The notes beneath the pieces were generated by a model that ran no database searches, was not told the origin of the DNA, and was given only the letters and a program-made list of their open reading frames with translations. This document shows positions 37,430-48,560 of a stretch of 64,000 bases of DNA, piece by piece (within the stretch, counting starts at the first letter, position 1; every line of letters starts with the position of its first letter). Source of the stretch: Plecoglossus altivelis (lineage: Eukaryota; Chordata; Actinopteri; Osmeriformes; Plecoglossidae); NCBI GenBank assembly GCA_036571765.1, contig BROE01000016.1, forward strand, positions 9,738,892 through 9,802,891, written 5' to 3'. A program made the translations under genes and the position numbers.

Positions 37430-38630
37430 TTTATATAGGCTATTAAATCATAATTGTTTTGTTGTTTCAAAACATGATTTGGGGAGGATATTTGGGACAG
37501 AGTCTTGGATTATTTAGAATATACTATCTGTTGGAGGCCTCAGGGCTTCAATTGTTTGACTAACATTGCCAATATCATTTGTCTACTACAGGTCCTGTAC
37601 CACTGTCAGATCTTTAATATCTGTAAAGCTTTACTACCATGTATGCATATGTATTTGCCAACATAAGGTAGTGTCAGCAAACTTATACTAGACACTAACA
37701 GCTGTGAATTGGTAATATTTGACGATAATTTAACAATATTTTTCTGTTTAGTACAAGAATGGCTTTTATACACGTGGTTTACAATGTATTTATCCATTGA
37801 TGGTTTGGGTGTGTTATGTAACTACAGTATGAACTCCTAAAAGTAGTTCTCCTAACTCCTTATTAGATTACCTCAGTGAAGATGTGGGAACCTGTTTGGT
37901 ACTGTGCCTATGGTGACCTAATGTGAACGTCTACGTGACTTGACCGCTCATCTCCTGCACTGTCTAGAGAACAATGCAGCCCAAATGATTTATTTTATAC
38001 TGCATTACCCTTATATTCGTAATTTTGTACTACAGTATATGAATCCCCCCATGGCTTCCCAGGAGAACAAGGTACATGTCAACAATAGGGTCTGCATCCA
38101 AGTTGTATTTGAATAGACTTCACCCAGAGTCCAAGAGACTTCTTGGTCCGGAGTCTGCTACTGCCTGAGAAAGATGAGTTGTTACTTTCTCCACTGCAGA
38201 CAGTCCAAGTATGTACCTGTGCTTTCAGGGTCCCTACGCCGTTTAATCATTTCCATTCATTTTAACGCTTGGAACCAGCGTTGAAATTGTGTCCTCAATT
38301 CGTTCCTCAACACTTCTGGAAACATTATTTCCATTATTTATTTGCATGTACATTTATAAGTGAGTATAAATGAGGTTAACCCAACATAGGTTTCCTAACA
38401 GATGTTTCTGTGCACTTGTGGGTAAGTTTGTGAGTTTAAAAAGAAAAAGATAATAAAGAGTTAACTATCTTCCGTTTCTCTCCGTGACCTATATAGGTCT
38501 GGAAATCACAATTTATAAATTATGAATTTTCCAGGTTTTTCATGTTATGGGGGAGCCCAAAGTATTATGCTGCCTGTATTAATATACACAAAACTGTGTA
38601 AACAAGACACTGTACTGTACATAAAAATAC
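37427..38630. other. sprn 3' region and sprn-mtg1 convergent interval
   Basis: AT-rich sequence with no supported reading frame. It probably holds the sprn 3' UTR, up to an AATAAA at 38452-38457. The mtg1 polyadenylation motif on the opposite strand lies at 38640-38635, so the two transcripts end almost back to back. Confidence 0.5.
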
Positions 38631-38969
38631 AGCATTTATTATTGTCACCCTGTCTTAGTTGTAATAAACATATCGTATGTACACAGATGTTATGAGAAGT
38701 CTGATATTTTGATACAGGATCATCTCAAACAGCATTTCTATGATAAAGGACAGTGTGGGACAGTGGATACAGCACAACACCTTTTGAGTCCTCTTCCTTT
38801 CTTCACCAACCAGAGAGGAGAGGTGGTTTTGTGTCTGTACCAGGTCTGACCCAAACAGCACACCCTGAGACTTGACCGTACATTGGTGTAGACGTGTCCT
38901 GGTTGTAAAGACTGTGTTCAGTCTTTGTTGCTGTTGCAGGGGGCCTGTCGGGGAGGAGTCTGTTTAGGC

Positions 38970-41369
38970 TCAGTCTAGCATTACTCGTCCCAGCTCACCC
39001 TTCCGGAAGGCCCTGATGAAGTCATAGGCTGCAGCTGTGTAGTTGGGGATTGTGATAGTGATGTTACCTGAGGAATACAAAACACAAGCTAGATCAGCTT
39101 AACACTGTTCGGTTAAGGGACATAATAAAACTCAAATCTTGTCATTCTCTGTAGTAATGAGTGCAAACAATATACAAACTGAGCTGTAATGAACACTAAT
39201 CTCTACTGGTCTTACCAACTCCAGTGAGGGCTTTAACCCGCTGAGTCTTGCCCAGCTTCACAGCGATACGCTTGAGGACCTGCTGGATGTCATCACTCGG
39301 CTCACCTATGTCATACTTCTCAACATACCTACAGAACACAGACACACTGTACTTTATTGGGGCGTGGAGGGCAAAGATGATCAACTGCACATTATGAAGA
39401 AAAAAAGACTTGTACCCAAACTTCTCAAGTCGGTTTAGAGAAAACAGTAAATAGTCAGCGATGACATCTTCTCCCACTAGATGATCCAATATCGTCCCTG
39501 AGATAGACAGACAGAAGGCATTATGTAATAGAAGAATTGTACAGTACATCCTTTGTATAATTATGCATTCTATACTTCTGTATCATGATATGAAGCCAAG
39601 ACAGGTTTGGGTGTCAAATTTGAGCATATTTCATAATTGGCATGCAACATACTGGCAGGTAATCAAGCTTTTGAACAGAAGGTGTCATTGCAGTGCTGTA
39701 TCAGTTCCGGACTCACCACAGAGTGCCAGCTTCATGCCTGTCTCCAGACTCTGGATTCGGGGAGGAAGGACTCCAGGTGTGTCCAGTAGGTGGATTATTG
39801 GTCTTTCACACACCTGGAGAAGGGCATCATGTACAAATTGTGTGAAGGAAACTATTAATATGTTGACACAGTGTCTACAGCTATTAGAGTCGCACCAACC
39901 TGGATCTTAGTGAGGACTGCCTTGGTTATACCTGGTTCCCCTCCTACTTTTGATGCTTTACCTGAAGGCAGAATAGTTAGGATAGGGCTGAGCTCAAACC
40001 GTACATCTAGCTAAGGCCAAACTCGAAGATCTCCTGAAAGGAGCCTAAATGACCTTGTACCTTTTTTCAGATGCATCCTCCTCAGCGCGTTGATTAGTGA
40101 TGACTTCCCGACATTTGGTACTCCAATCACCATCAAGCAATAATTAATACCCTTAATGCAAAAACAACAACATGTTTTTGTATCACTCACAATGATGGGG
40201 ATACACCATATGTCATTCTTTTTGAGATAGTGAAATGAAAACATATATATTGTTCCAGTGCGGAAGGTCATAGTTCAGGCAAGTAGACAGAAACTCACAG
40301 TGAGTAAGAATAAAAGGTCTATTAAACAAAAGTCTTTTGAGTTTTTGCAGCCCCCCCGGGAGACTAAGTCTATAAAATATTTTGTTGCAGTTGACTAATT
40401 TGTCTAACCCTTATATGAGACAAAATCAGGTTGTCATAGCACTTTCAATTACTAAAATCAATCAACGAAATTAATAAAATAATCAATCTTTGGTTGAGTT
40501 GTTAGCTCACCTCTTCTCTGTGGAAACGTGGACGGCTCTCAATCAACTCAGTTACCACCGGAACCAACTGTAACCATGCACATTCAATACATTAACTTTT
40601 GTCCTGAATCTCTCTTCTCTTCATGTGTTTCTGTTTCTTTCTCTCAAACTTACCTTTTTTATGTTCTCATCTCTTTGCTTTAAGCAGTCTGTGAATAGGA
40701 CATTTTTGACCCCATCTCTCTCTAGTTGCTTCAGGATATTCTACACAATCAACCACAATAGCATACATAATGGTACACAGTATTTCAGTTTGCTGGAATT
40801 TTTTTTGGTGTTGCAAGACTGGTGGCCAGTACCTGCTTACTGGACAGGTCTGTAAGGTCCATCTTGTTTAGCACCAACAGGTGTGGTCTGACATCCAGAG
40901 TCTCCTGGAACAGAGGGTTTCTGCCTGAAAATGGGATGTGCTCTAGTTAAGGAAATGTGCCACCAAAGACGTGTTGTGTTGTCTTAGCTTCATGGCCAGT
41001 TTCAAAGGATATTCTGGCGTCATGAATTTCAACGATGCAATCCACGTTCTTCACATTGGCTCTCATCTGCTTGATTCCTGAAGGGAAATAAGATGTCAGC
41101 ATCTTGTTTGTAACTAGCCTTTTCCATAGTCGTATCAACGCAATCAGGTAACCATGTATACATTTTTATCTCCACAAACCCCATGACATACAAATACATA
41201 ATGCATACATCATGAAACAGTTGATGCTGGCAACGGTACAGTAGAAATTATACTCTGTTAACAAACCTTTAGCCATATGACCTGGAAACCAATGAGCCAC
41301 CTCCCGCTCTCCAAAGTCAAAGACAGTTCGGAACTTTGCTGCATTGCGGAGTGCTAAATGAAGTTTCAT
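38970..41369 (-). CDS. mtg1: Mitochondrial ribosome-associated GTPase 1
   Basis: Circularly permuted YlqF/RbgA-type GTPase required for mitoribosome assembly. Eleven exons: 41369-41267, 41077-41013, 40937-40833, 40740-40654, 40567-40511, 40151-40061, 39961-39900, 39813-39717, 39497-39416, 39328-39216 and 39067-38970. They join in frame to 319 residues. Motifs occur in the permuted order: WFPGHMAKG and DAR-IPFSGRNP near the N terminus, G4 NKMD in exon 3, the G1 P-loop GVPNVGKSS in exon 6, and G3 DTPGV in exon 8. The exon 2/3 intron (41012-40938, 75 bp) does not use GT-AG. It starts ATATCCTTT, has a branch element TTCCTTAAC and ends AC, a U12-type AT-AC intron that restores IPFSGRNP exactly. 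The first ATG in frame (41369) is used. A minus-strand AATAAA is at 38640-38635. Confidence 0.96.
40938..41012 (-). other. U12-type AT-AC intron in mtg1
   Basis: Read on the minus strand, the intron begins ATATCCTTT (41012 downwards), matching the U12 5' consensus. TTCCTTAACT at 40954-40945 matches the U12 branch-site consensus, about 10 nt before the terminal AC at 40939-40938. No GT lies near the expected exon end, and the AG at the far side would break the conserved DARIPxSGRNP motif. Using AT-AC preserves phase 0 and the motif. Confidence 0.88.
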
Positions 41370-42503
41370 TGCAGGAATATTTAGGTTAAACAATATGTAT
41401 TTTCAGCTTTTGTCATTGTTATTGACAGATCATACTTTTAACATATGTTAAAACTACACTGTGAAGCCAGCCTCGATTAGGAATCAAGTTTCCGGAATTC
41501 TTCCAAATACTTCAAAATAAAGGTTAAAAAACGCGCTAACGTATCAGAAGGAAGTTTTTTTCCTCCAGATTTTTTACAGACAGTATATGTACGTTTTGTG
41601 GTATGATAAGGTTTCTAGTATGTATTATAAATCTCATAATTCAAATTAATAAACACTGTTTATAATCGTTCTGCACGAAGCATTAACTACAATTACTCCA
41701 CCAGGTTTTTGAATATCGCAGGTTAAGCTCTTATTCTGAAAGTATGTTCATAAAACCGGAAATATTATTGTGGCAAGTATCTCGTAACTGGTATTGTTGT
41801 GTTACACAGTTTTTTTGCCGACTTGAAATTGCAACACTAAAAGTAATTGGCCCAAGCACTCCACCCGCCAGCTCCGCAGCTTGAAGCAAAGTCAAAGGAG
41901 AATAACAAACACATAATAACAAATTACCCACAAAATGCGGGTAACATGGGTGATACAAATGTCTTTGTAAATAAAGTTACAATAAAAATAAATAAAAACA
42001 CAAATATATTTATTACAAAATACAAAGGGCCCGTATGTAAATTCATTAAAACTGTTATTTGGTGGTTGTTGATGGCTTTCGTGAACTCTGTCTACATCAA
42101 ACGGATCGGTGTATTGTTGCGTCACAATGTACAACACTCCAATATTCAGATGTCATTAGAGAAATCCGATCATTTGCGAATTGAAATTCAGTGTTTTACA
42201 AGGTAAGAAAAATAGCTCCTTTCTAAAAATTGTAAGTCTGGTTCTTGGTTCTGTTGAATAATATAATTTTATTTAGTTAAAAGGATAATATACAAAGGTA
42301 TGGTGAAACCAAAAGTGCAAATGTCTCATTCTTCAACAGACTTCCAAACTTATCATTTCAACTGGACAAAGGTGAATTTTAGCAAGAGGTAAGCACAAAC
42401 CTTTTTCACGTAAACTATTATCCGGATTAAAATTGAATAAAGAGACATGTTTTAAAACAAACATCTATTTTTCAGATCTCAGCTTCCGTGCCTAACTGAA
42501 GAC
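41370..42503. promoter_or_regulatory. Divergent promoter and 5' UTR region between mtg1 and the proline-rich gene
   Basis: About 1.1 kb between the two start codons. On the plus strand, splice sites suggest noncoding exons: one ending at 42202 (ACAAG before GTAAGA), one at 42340-42388, and the coding exon beginning at 42476. The spliced frame upstream of ATG 42504 reaches a stop without another ATG. A 119-codon plus-strand frame at 41847-42206 overlaps this but does not continue through the splice. The region is AT-rich and TATA-less. Confidence 0.45.
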
Positions 42504-43313
42504 ATGAGGAAACCCGGCCTGAACAGGGCTGAGCCAAGATCCAAGTGTGCTCCACTCCACTCTAGCACACTGCCAAAAGAAAGCAAAGACAGTGATGCCC
42601 CTGTCTTCTTCTCAAAGTACTCTGTTCTCCCCCCCCTGAATGTTGTCCCTCAGCCTCCCCCACCTTCTGATGTCGACACCGACATGTTCATCACGGCTGT
42701 CCATCGAGCAAAGCCTACGAGGCACCTTCTGGCCCCCATCCAGACTAGAAGTCTTACTCTTCTGTCTGATTCTTGCCCCAGCAACCCTGGGAATAAACCT
42801 CCACCTGCTGTTCGACCTGGCAACCTAGTGCCTCTTTATAAGGGATGTTTAGCTGATGTGCAGCTAAATAGCCCTTTGCGGCCTTCTCCTAAACATCGAC
42901 CTAGCAACCCAGCATGTCCTGTTCGACCAAGGCCTTGCCACCCGGTCGACATGTCTAAGCCAGATGGCAGCATTGTGTGCCCCTCTCAGCCTAGGTGCCA
43001 GCCCACCAAGTCTCATCATCTTCAGACGGAGCTGGAGCTGGCTGGAGCACCCGCCAAAGAGGTGAAACCTGCTTCCAGGGACAAGCCCAATCCCTTAGTG
43101 CACCGAGTCCCCCTGCTGACCAGGAGGGCTGAGATAAACACGCCCAATGTGGTTCCAATCCAAGAACCAGCACCTCCCTGCCTATTTCCTGCCATCGCCA
43201 AGGGAAATGTGTCCCTGGTCAAGGCTAAGAAGCGAAAGAAGGGGAAGAAAACCGGAACATCCAACCAGGGCCCATCAGGTGCCTTCAGTAAACAGAGGTT
43301 CATGCTCCCATAG
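42504..43313 (+). CDS. Uncharacterised proline-rich protein with basic C terminus
   Basis: I do not recognise this gene. A single large exon (acceptor at 42475) encodes 269 residues from the first ATG, MRKPGLNRAEPRSK. The protein is rich in Pro, Ser and Lys. It has a PPLNVVPQPPPPSD segment, a short hydrophobic-acidic stretch DVDTDMFITAVHRAKPTRHL, repeated short PSNP/RPR-type elements around residues 90-150, and a lysine-rich tail KAKKRKKGKKTG near residue 247 that looks like a nuclear localisation signal. It has no signal peptide or membrane segment and is probably largely disordered. AATAAA at 43589-43594, spliced 5' exons and an uninterrupted 810-base frame support a real gene. It is transcribed divergently from mtg1. 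It could be a fast-evolving nuclear protein; no function is claimed. Confidence 0.72.
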   Translation: MRKPGLNRAEPRSKCAPLHSSTLPKESKDSDAPVFFSKYSVLPPLNVVPQPPPPSDVDTDMFITAVHRAKPTRHLLAPIQTRSLTLLSDSCPSNPGNKPPPAVRPGNLVPLYKGCLADVQLNSPLRPSPKHRPSNPACPVRPRPCHPVDMSKPDGSIVCPSQPRCQPTKSHHLQTELELAGAPAKEVKPASRDKPNPLVHRVPLLTRRAEINTPNVVPIQEPAPPCLFPAIAKGNVSLVKAKKRKKGKKTGTSNQGPSGAFSKQRFMLP

Positions 43314-43588
43314 GTCCAGACGGGACCATTCTCCTCTCCTCTCCTCTTTCTCTCCATCCTAACCCATTTTTGACTCAACAAGGAAAGTGAATTGAACCGG
43401 AGCACAGCACCAATGAGCAGGACTAGTTAGCCTCTCCGGAGCCAGAGAACCAGAGATCTGAATTGCTTTTGGACAACGCTGTGCTTCTTTCTCCGCCCTA
43501 CGACCCAGCCCTGTTACCATGCGCCTGCCCTGGTGGACACTAACAGACATGAACCTGTGCCATGAAGTTTATTACCTGACTTGAATAC

Positions 43589-43594
43589 AATAAA
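43589..43594 (+). terminator. Polyadenylation signal of the proline-rich gene
   Basis: AATAAA 276 bp after the stop at 43313. Confidence 0.75.
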
Positions 43595-43619
43595 TAATTA
43601 CACAATGACATACTTCTGA

Positions 43620-44062
43620 CTGAATAGTAAAGGCATGTTGACATCACCACAGCATAAAGTTTGACTTTACCATGGTTTTGCATAAGTCACCCGCTCTATC
43701 ACACTTTAGGAATAACTGTCAATTTCATAATCCATACTTGTTATCATATGCAAGATCAAACCTTAATAGATGAATCTAAGAAGAAAGTCACACTTTCTGT
43801 GTTGTGCCCACAAATTACAACATCGGGTAGGGCTGGCTACATTGGGATTATGCAACCAGTTTGGTTGGTTGAACAGGAATTGTATTTAATAAGCAAACGT
43901 TTCAGGTCTCTCGAAGTTTGCAGGCCCATGCTGAACATATCTTACCAATCGGTTGTGGCAGATGTGATCTTTTATGAGGTTGTCTGCTGGGGCACATAAT
44001 ACATTGCATTTTTACTGCATATACATGTATTATCACAGCTTCAATGGGAAAGACATTACATA
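43620..44062. other. Short convergent interval, nothing recognised
   Basis: AT-rich sequence between the end of the proline-rich gene and the paox polyadenylation motif (44068-44063, minus strand). A 112-codon plus frame at 43661-43999 has no supporting features. Confidence 0.4.
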
Positions 44063-44373
44063 TTTATTACAAAATATTAGCAAAATATGAATTTACAACA
44101 TTTTGTACATTTGATTTTGATTGGAGAACAAATACAATAATTAAATATGACCTATAACGGTATGATTCGTAATAAGTGATCCAACTGGCTTAAAATTAGA
44201 TTGATTTTAACAATCACTAAAATCTTTCTTAAATTTAAAAAAAAAAAGCTTCATGACAAATATACCTTGATTTCTCATACGATATGTTGGCATATTGTAT
44301 TCCATTGGTACAATAATTGAAATCATATTTGTCTTAGATTCGAGACATGAGGCTGAAGACTGCTCTTCTTTCT

Positions 44374-47300
44374 TCAAAGCTTGGATCTCATTGGCTCTGA
44401 CGCGTTAGGGGAGGAGTAGTGGGAGATGAGCCTGTCAGCTTCTCGCCAGCCACTGAGCAGTGCTCCATGGACGGTGGAGAAGAAGCAGGAATGGGTAGCC
44501 TCCCCTGCAAACATAACCTGCAGGGGCTAGAGATGACAGAACAGTAAACACACCATGTGGAACTGGAGACAGATCCTGGACACATCCTCATCCTCAAACA
44601 TGGCTACCTATTCTTTACACTGATTGGTGCTTTATTATCCTAGTTGTTTATTGATTTTTCATTGTTTTTTGGCAAATAAGTGTGTATACAGTGCCTGCGC
44701 CCCACTGCAAGTGTGTACCTGTGACTTCCCCCCCCTGGAAGGGAGGGGCTCTGCCAAGTTCTCTATGTCCTGGCTTGAGCAGCTTGTTGCAGGGTAGCTG
44801 TAGGAGCCACACGTCCAGGGGTCCAGAAACCACTGAGAGCGCAGAATCCTTCGTGGAGTGATGATAGGGTTCCCTACACACACAAGTAGACTTGGACTTT
44901 TACTGTGTATTTAAAAAAAGATAAAAACCACCCTGAAAATAGTTAGAGGAGCAAAAGGTTCATCTGCCACAATTACACACCATCACAAGAGTTCATCGAG
45001 AATGTGTTTGTAACTCAAATGCTTTCAGAAGTTCCGATTAGACAGAAAATGATGGAGGGGTCAGGATTACCTGTAAACCTGCGGATCAGGTGTGTGATGG
45101 AGTGTGTCACCTCTTGTTCCGTCAGAGTCTCCATGTACTCTGACTCGTGACCAGCTATCCAACCACAGAGTACATGTCCATACCTGAGGGCAAAACAGGA
45201 CCAGGAAGGGAGGGGGGAGAGAACAGGGAGGGAGAGTGAGCGCAGAGATATGCACAGTGGAATATGGAAGCAGAACAAAGACACTCATGTTCCATGCAGC
45301 ACTATAACAGTGTGGGTCTGACTGACCTCTCAGTGGGCTTGAGCACGGTGAAGCCAAACAACTTCTTCATCCAGAACCTCTCCACATCCGACACCTGGTC
45401 TACCAGGTCCACCTTGACACGAACATCAATGCAGTTACAGGTGTGTGTTTGTGTACAATAACATCTAACATCTATCGGTGTGTCTTTGGGCATGTCTGTG
45501 TGCTTGCATGTGTGTGCGAATGTGTACTCACACACCTCGTCCTCCCACACCAGAAAGATGACCTCACAGTCGGCGTCCCACCAGGGGGAGTCAAACTCCA
45601 CAAAGATCTTGTTGTTGGTGCCGAATCCCAGCCTCTGGACCGAGTGCTGCTTGTGCAGAGGGAGAGGGGGGCTGAGTAGGGTGGCATGGTGCTTCTTCAG
45701 GTACCCTGTCAGCATAGAGCAAAACACAATACAGTTCGACAACAGACTAGATCCTGCTGCACTCATGCACATGTAACAGAACAAGTAGCAACCGTTTGCA
45801 CCAAAAAACACTAAGCCATGATGTCGATTATGGACGCATCTGGGAGTGTCTATTTACGTATGTGTCACCAACCTAGAGGGACAGTGACGATGACATGGTC
45901 AGCAGGGATGCTCTCTCCATCCTGGCACTCCACCATCACAGGGGCCAGTCCCTTGTCCCCTGTCCTGTCCCTGTTCCAGTGAACGCAGTGAACAGGTCGA
46001 CTATAGGACACTATGCCGCTAGGAAGCTCCTTCATCATGTTGTTGATCAGGCCATCGTAGCCTCTGCGAGAAGCAGAAAGCAACATTACGACGACTAGGC
46101 AATTTGTCCCAGATAGAGTGAATATATACCATCGGCCATGGCTGACAATGGATCTGGATGTGTGGGTGTGTGTGTGTGTATATGCCCACCTGGGGAATGT
46201 GCAATCCAGGCCTGGCAGGGTCTTGTACAGTCCGAAGGCCCCCAGTCCCACCAGGTCCATGGAGTGTGTCCCGCTCACACAGCACTCGGTTTTCAGCAGT
46301 GTGCTGACCATAGACAGCCGTAGGGCCCTGGTGGAGGCCTGCTCCCCCTGCCACTGTTTGGCTGCCAGTCTAGGCACCTAACACACACATACAGACGTGA
46401 TTCTAACATCTTGTTGATAAGACAAATGAACGGAAAGAGACAACGAAAGAGAGAGTGCTATGGGAGGTGACTGAAGCACCTGTGTGCGTATGAACTCTCC
46501 CACGCTGGTGCAGGTTTCTCCTCCCTGGGTGAAGTCTGTACTCTGCTCTAGCAGCTCTGCAAACAGGCCCACAGCAGGAGCCATTTCCTCTGCCTCAAGC
46601 TTACACCCTGAGGAACAGGTGTACTCTTTCACAATCATTCATATGTCTCACACCATGATTTATCAAAGCCTGGGGCAACAGACGGAAATAGGGCATTGTA
46701 CAGGCAAAAAATAACTACCTGCCCCCATTTACAAACAAGTCATGTTTGGTCTTGATGTGAATGTGAAAAATGCCTATGGATGTTGTAGACTACTAACAGA
46801 AATCTGATCTGAAGTCCATGTTTAGTACTTAATAGTGTACCTGAGCTGCTGAACCAGTTGGGCACCCATGGAGGGTGTCCCCCGATGTCCATGGCTTGAT
46901 TCTCAGCTGTTAAGGCTTCAGGATCCAGCAGTCCATACTGACGGGCCAGGCAGAACACCGGATTCTCCTCAGATGGACCATGGATCCAGTTGGCTCCCAC
47001 TTCTATTACGTTGTTACCTTTTTTTAAAAGAGAGGGTTTGTTTTGATACTTGACAGTGCATAGAGTTTTATTGCATGCATTTATCTCATGAGCTAGATCT
47101 TGTGCCAGAGCGCCAGATAGTGTAAAATGGTGGTAGGTTACTGTTGGTTAATAATAAAACACGGACTTAAAATCGTATCTGAATGGAACTTTATGTAACT
47201 GTATGTTTCGGTGGAGCTAACCTACTGGGAGATGTAGTAACAGATCGAAACGAAGAGATGAATTAATGTATGCGCATTCAAAGTCTAATTTCAAAGCACA

Positions 47301-47519
47301 AAATAAGATAAACACGTCAAACCACGCTGCTCATTTCATACGACCAGTCCGCTACTCACCCAGTCTCCCAGTTCGAATCCTTCCCCCGCTCCTCGCTGTA
47401 GCTTCGATAATGCGCACGTTGCGAAAACCATTTTTAGTTAGTTTTTGAGCTGCTCCAATGCCTGATATGCCACATCCAATGATAACTATCCTGGAATCTA
47501 AATTATGACTGGAAGCCAT
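44374..47519 (-). CDS. paox: Peroxisomal N1-acetylpolyamine oxidase
   Basis: FAD-dependent amine oxidase that converts N1-acetylspermine and N1-acetylspermidine back to spermidine and putrescine in peroxisomes. Ten exons: 47519-47360, 47017-46841, 46607-46480, 46377-46190, 46063-45873, 45705-45536, 45412-45327, 45183-45071, 44873-44719 and 44526-44374. They join in frame to 506 residues (human about 511). The N terminus has the dinucleotide-binding motif IVIIGCGISGIGAA and SGGRI. Exon 2 gives VGANWIHG. The C-terminal FAD region reads FAGEATHSCFFSTVHGALLS. The protein ends in SKL, a canonical peroxisomal targeting signal 1. ATG 47519 (MASSHN) is chosen because it sits just before the FAD motif; an in-frame CTG/ATG extension to 47633 exists but is proline-rich and unlikely. 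A minus-strand polyadenylation motif is at 44068-44063. Confidence 0.96.
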
Positions 47520-47639
47520 CCTAGCCTCACTTTTAAGGAACTGCTCGCTGCTCCGATAGGAAACGGAGGAGGGAGGATGGGGGGCAGGGGTGGGGGAGCG
47601 ACACGCAATGTCTTCCGCGTCAGCTGAGCGCACTTCGGA

Positions 47640-48120
47640 CCGCAGGGGTAATGTTTCTGGTTCCGTACATGCCTGTTTTGTTACAACTACAACCAGAAGA
47701 GGGCAGTGTGAGTGTATATGTGTATATGGTTACTCTGGTCCAGCTGAGCATGGTTGTTGCTGTTGGGAATCTGTGGGAAAGAGGAACAGCCCCCCTTCTT
47801 TCAGGATACCCTCATTGTACAATCATGGTGGGAACACACACACACTCTAGCACACACAAACACAAACCGCAACTGAGCTCATGAGAACTGGCTCACTGCG
47901 AGGGTCACTCACAAAACAATATTCAACTCTGGTCCAGTCACGGTGGAAATGCAGGAAATAATAAAAGCTTCTGTTTTTTTGTTACATTACAGTTACATTA
48001 CTGTAATGTGTCTGTATGAGTGTGTGTGTGTGTCAAATGTTTATTGTAGGCATACTTTAGTAGAAAATATGTGAATAGAAATGGGTTGATTTTCAAGTCG
48101 ATGGACAACACAACAAGGTA
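47640..48120. other. paox upstream / rassf4 downstream interval
   Basis: Holds the paox promoter at its left end and then AT-rich sequence running to the rassf4 polyadenylation motif (minus-strand AATAAA at 48126-48121). No coding exon is recognised. This is the junction between the two human-synteny blocks. Confidence 0.45.
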
Positions 48121-48524
48121 TTTATTGTATAAAAACTAATGTAAGGAAAAACAAAATGTATTTCATGTTGTAGTATTACAAATATTGCTACTTGAGAATA
48201 TTTCATTTTTACATACAGTAACAACACTACTAAGAGTAAAATATAAAACAGGTAAAATAATTGAACAAGACAAGTTTATAAATGTTTATAACCTTTTCAA
48301 AGTTCATAGGTGCAGACTATGTTTTTTTCTGTAAGTGTAACTACAAAGGCCAACAACTTCGTAACATTCGCTACAGTATAACACTTGAAAAAACGGAGAC
48401 AAATCGTGTGCAAATGTTTTAGTAGAATAACCATCAGCATAGTTATTTTCTCTTACCACACAAATATACGCTTGCATTCATACTGGCACAAAAGTGTGTG
48501 CGCACACACGTGAAGGCACACACG

Positions 48525-48526
<2 letters not shown>

Positions 48527-48556
<30 letters not shown>
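48527..48556 (+). repeat. (CA)n microsatellite at the rassf4 3' end
   Basis: About 15 CA units lying directly after the rassf4 stop codon, in its 3' UTR. Confidence 0.93.

Positions 48557-48559
<3 letters not shown>

Positions 48560-48560
<1 letters not shown>

Noticed and set aside
41847..42206. 119-codon plus-strand frame upstream of the proline-rich gene
   Set aside because: It starts at a non-ATG codon, and its frame hits a stop in the next spliced exon. The splice phase instead leads into ATG 42504, so it is 5' UTR.
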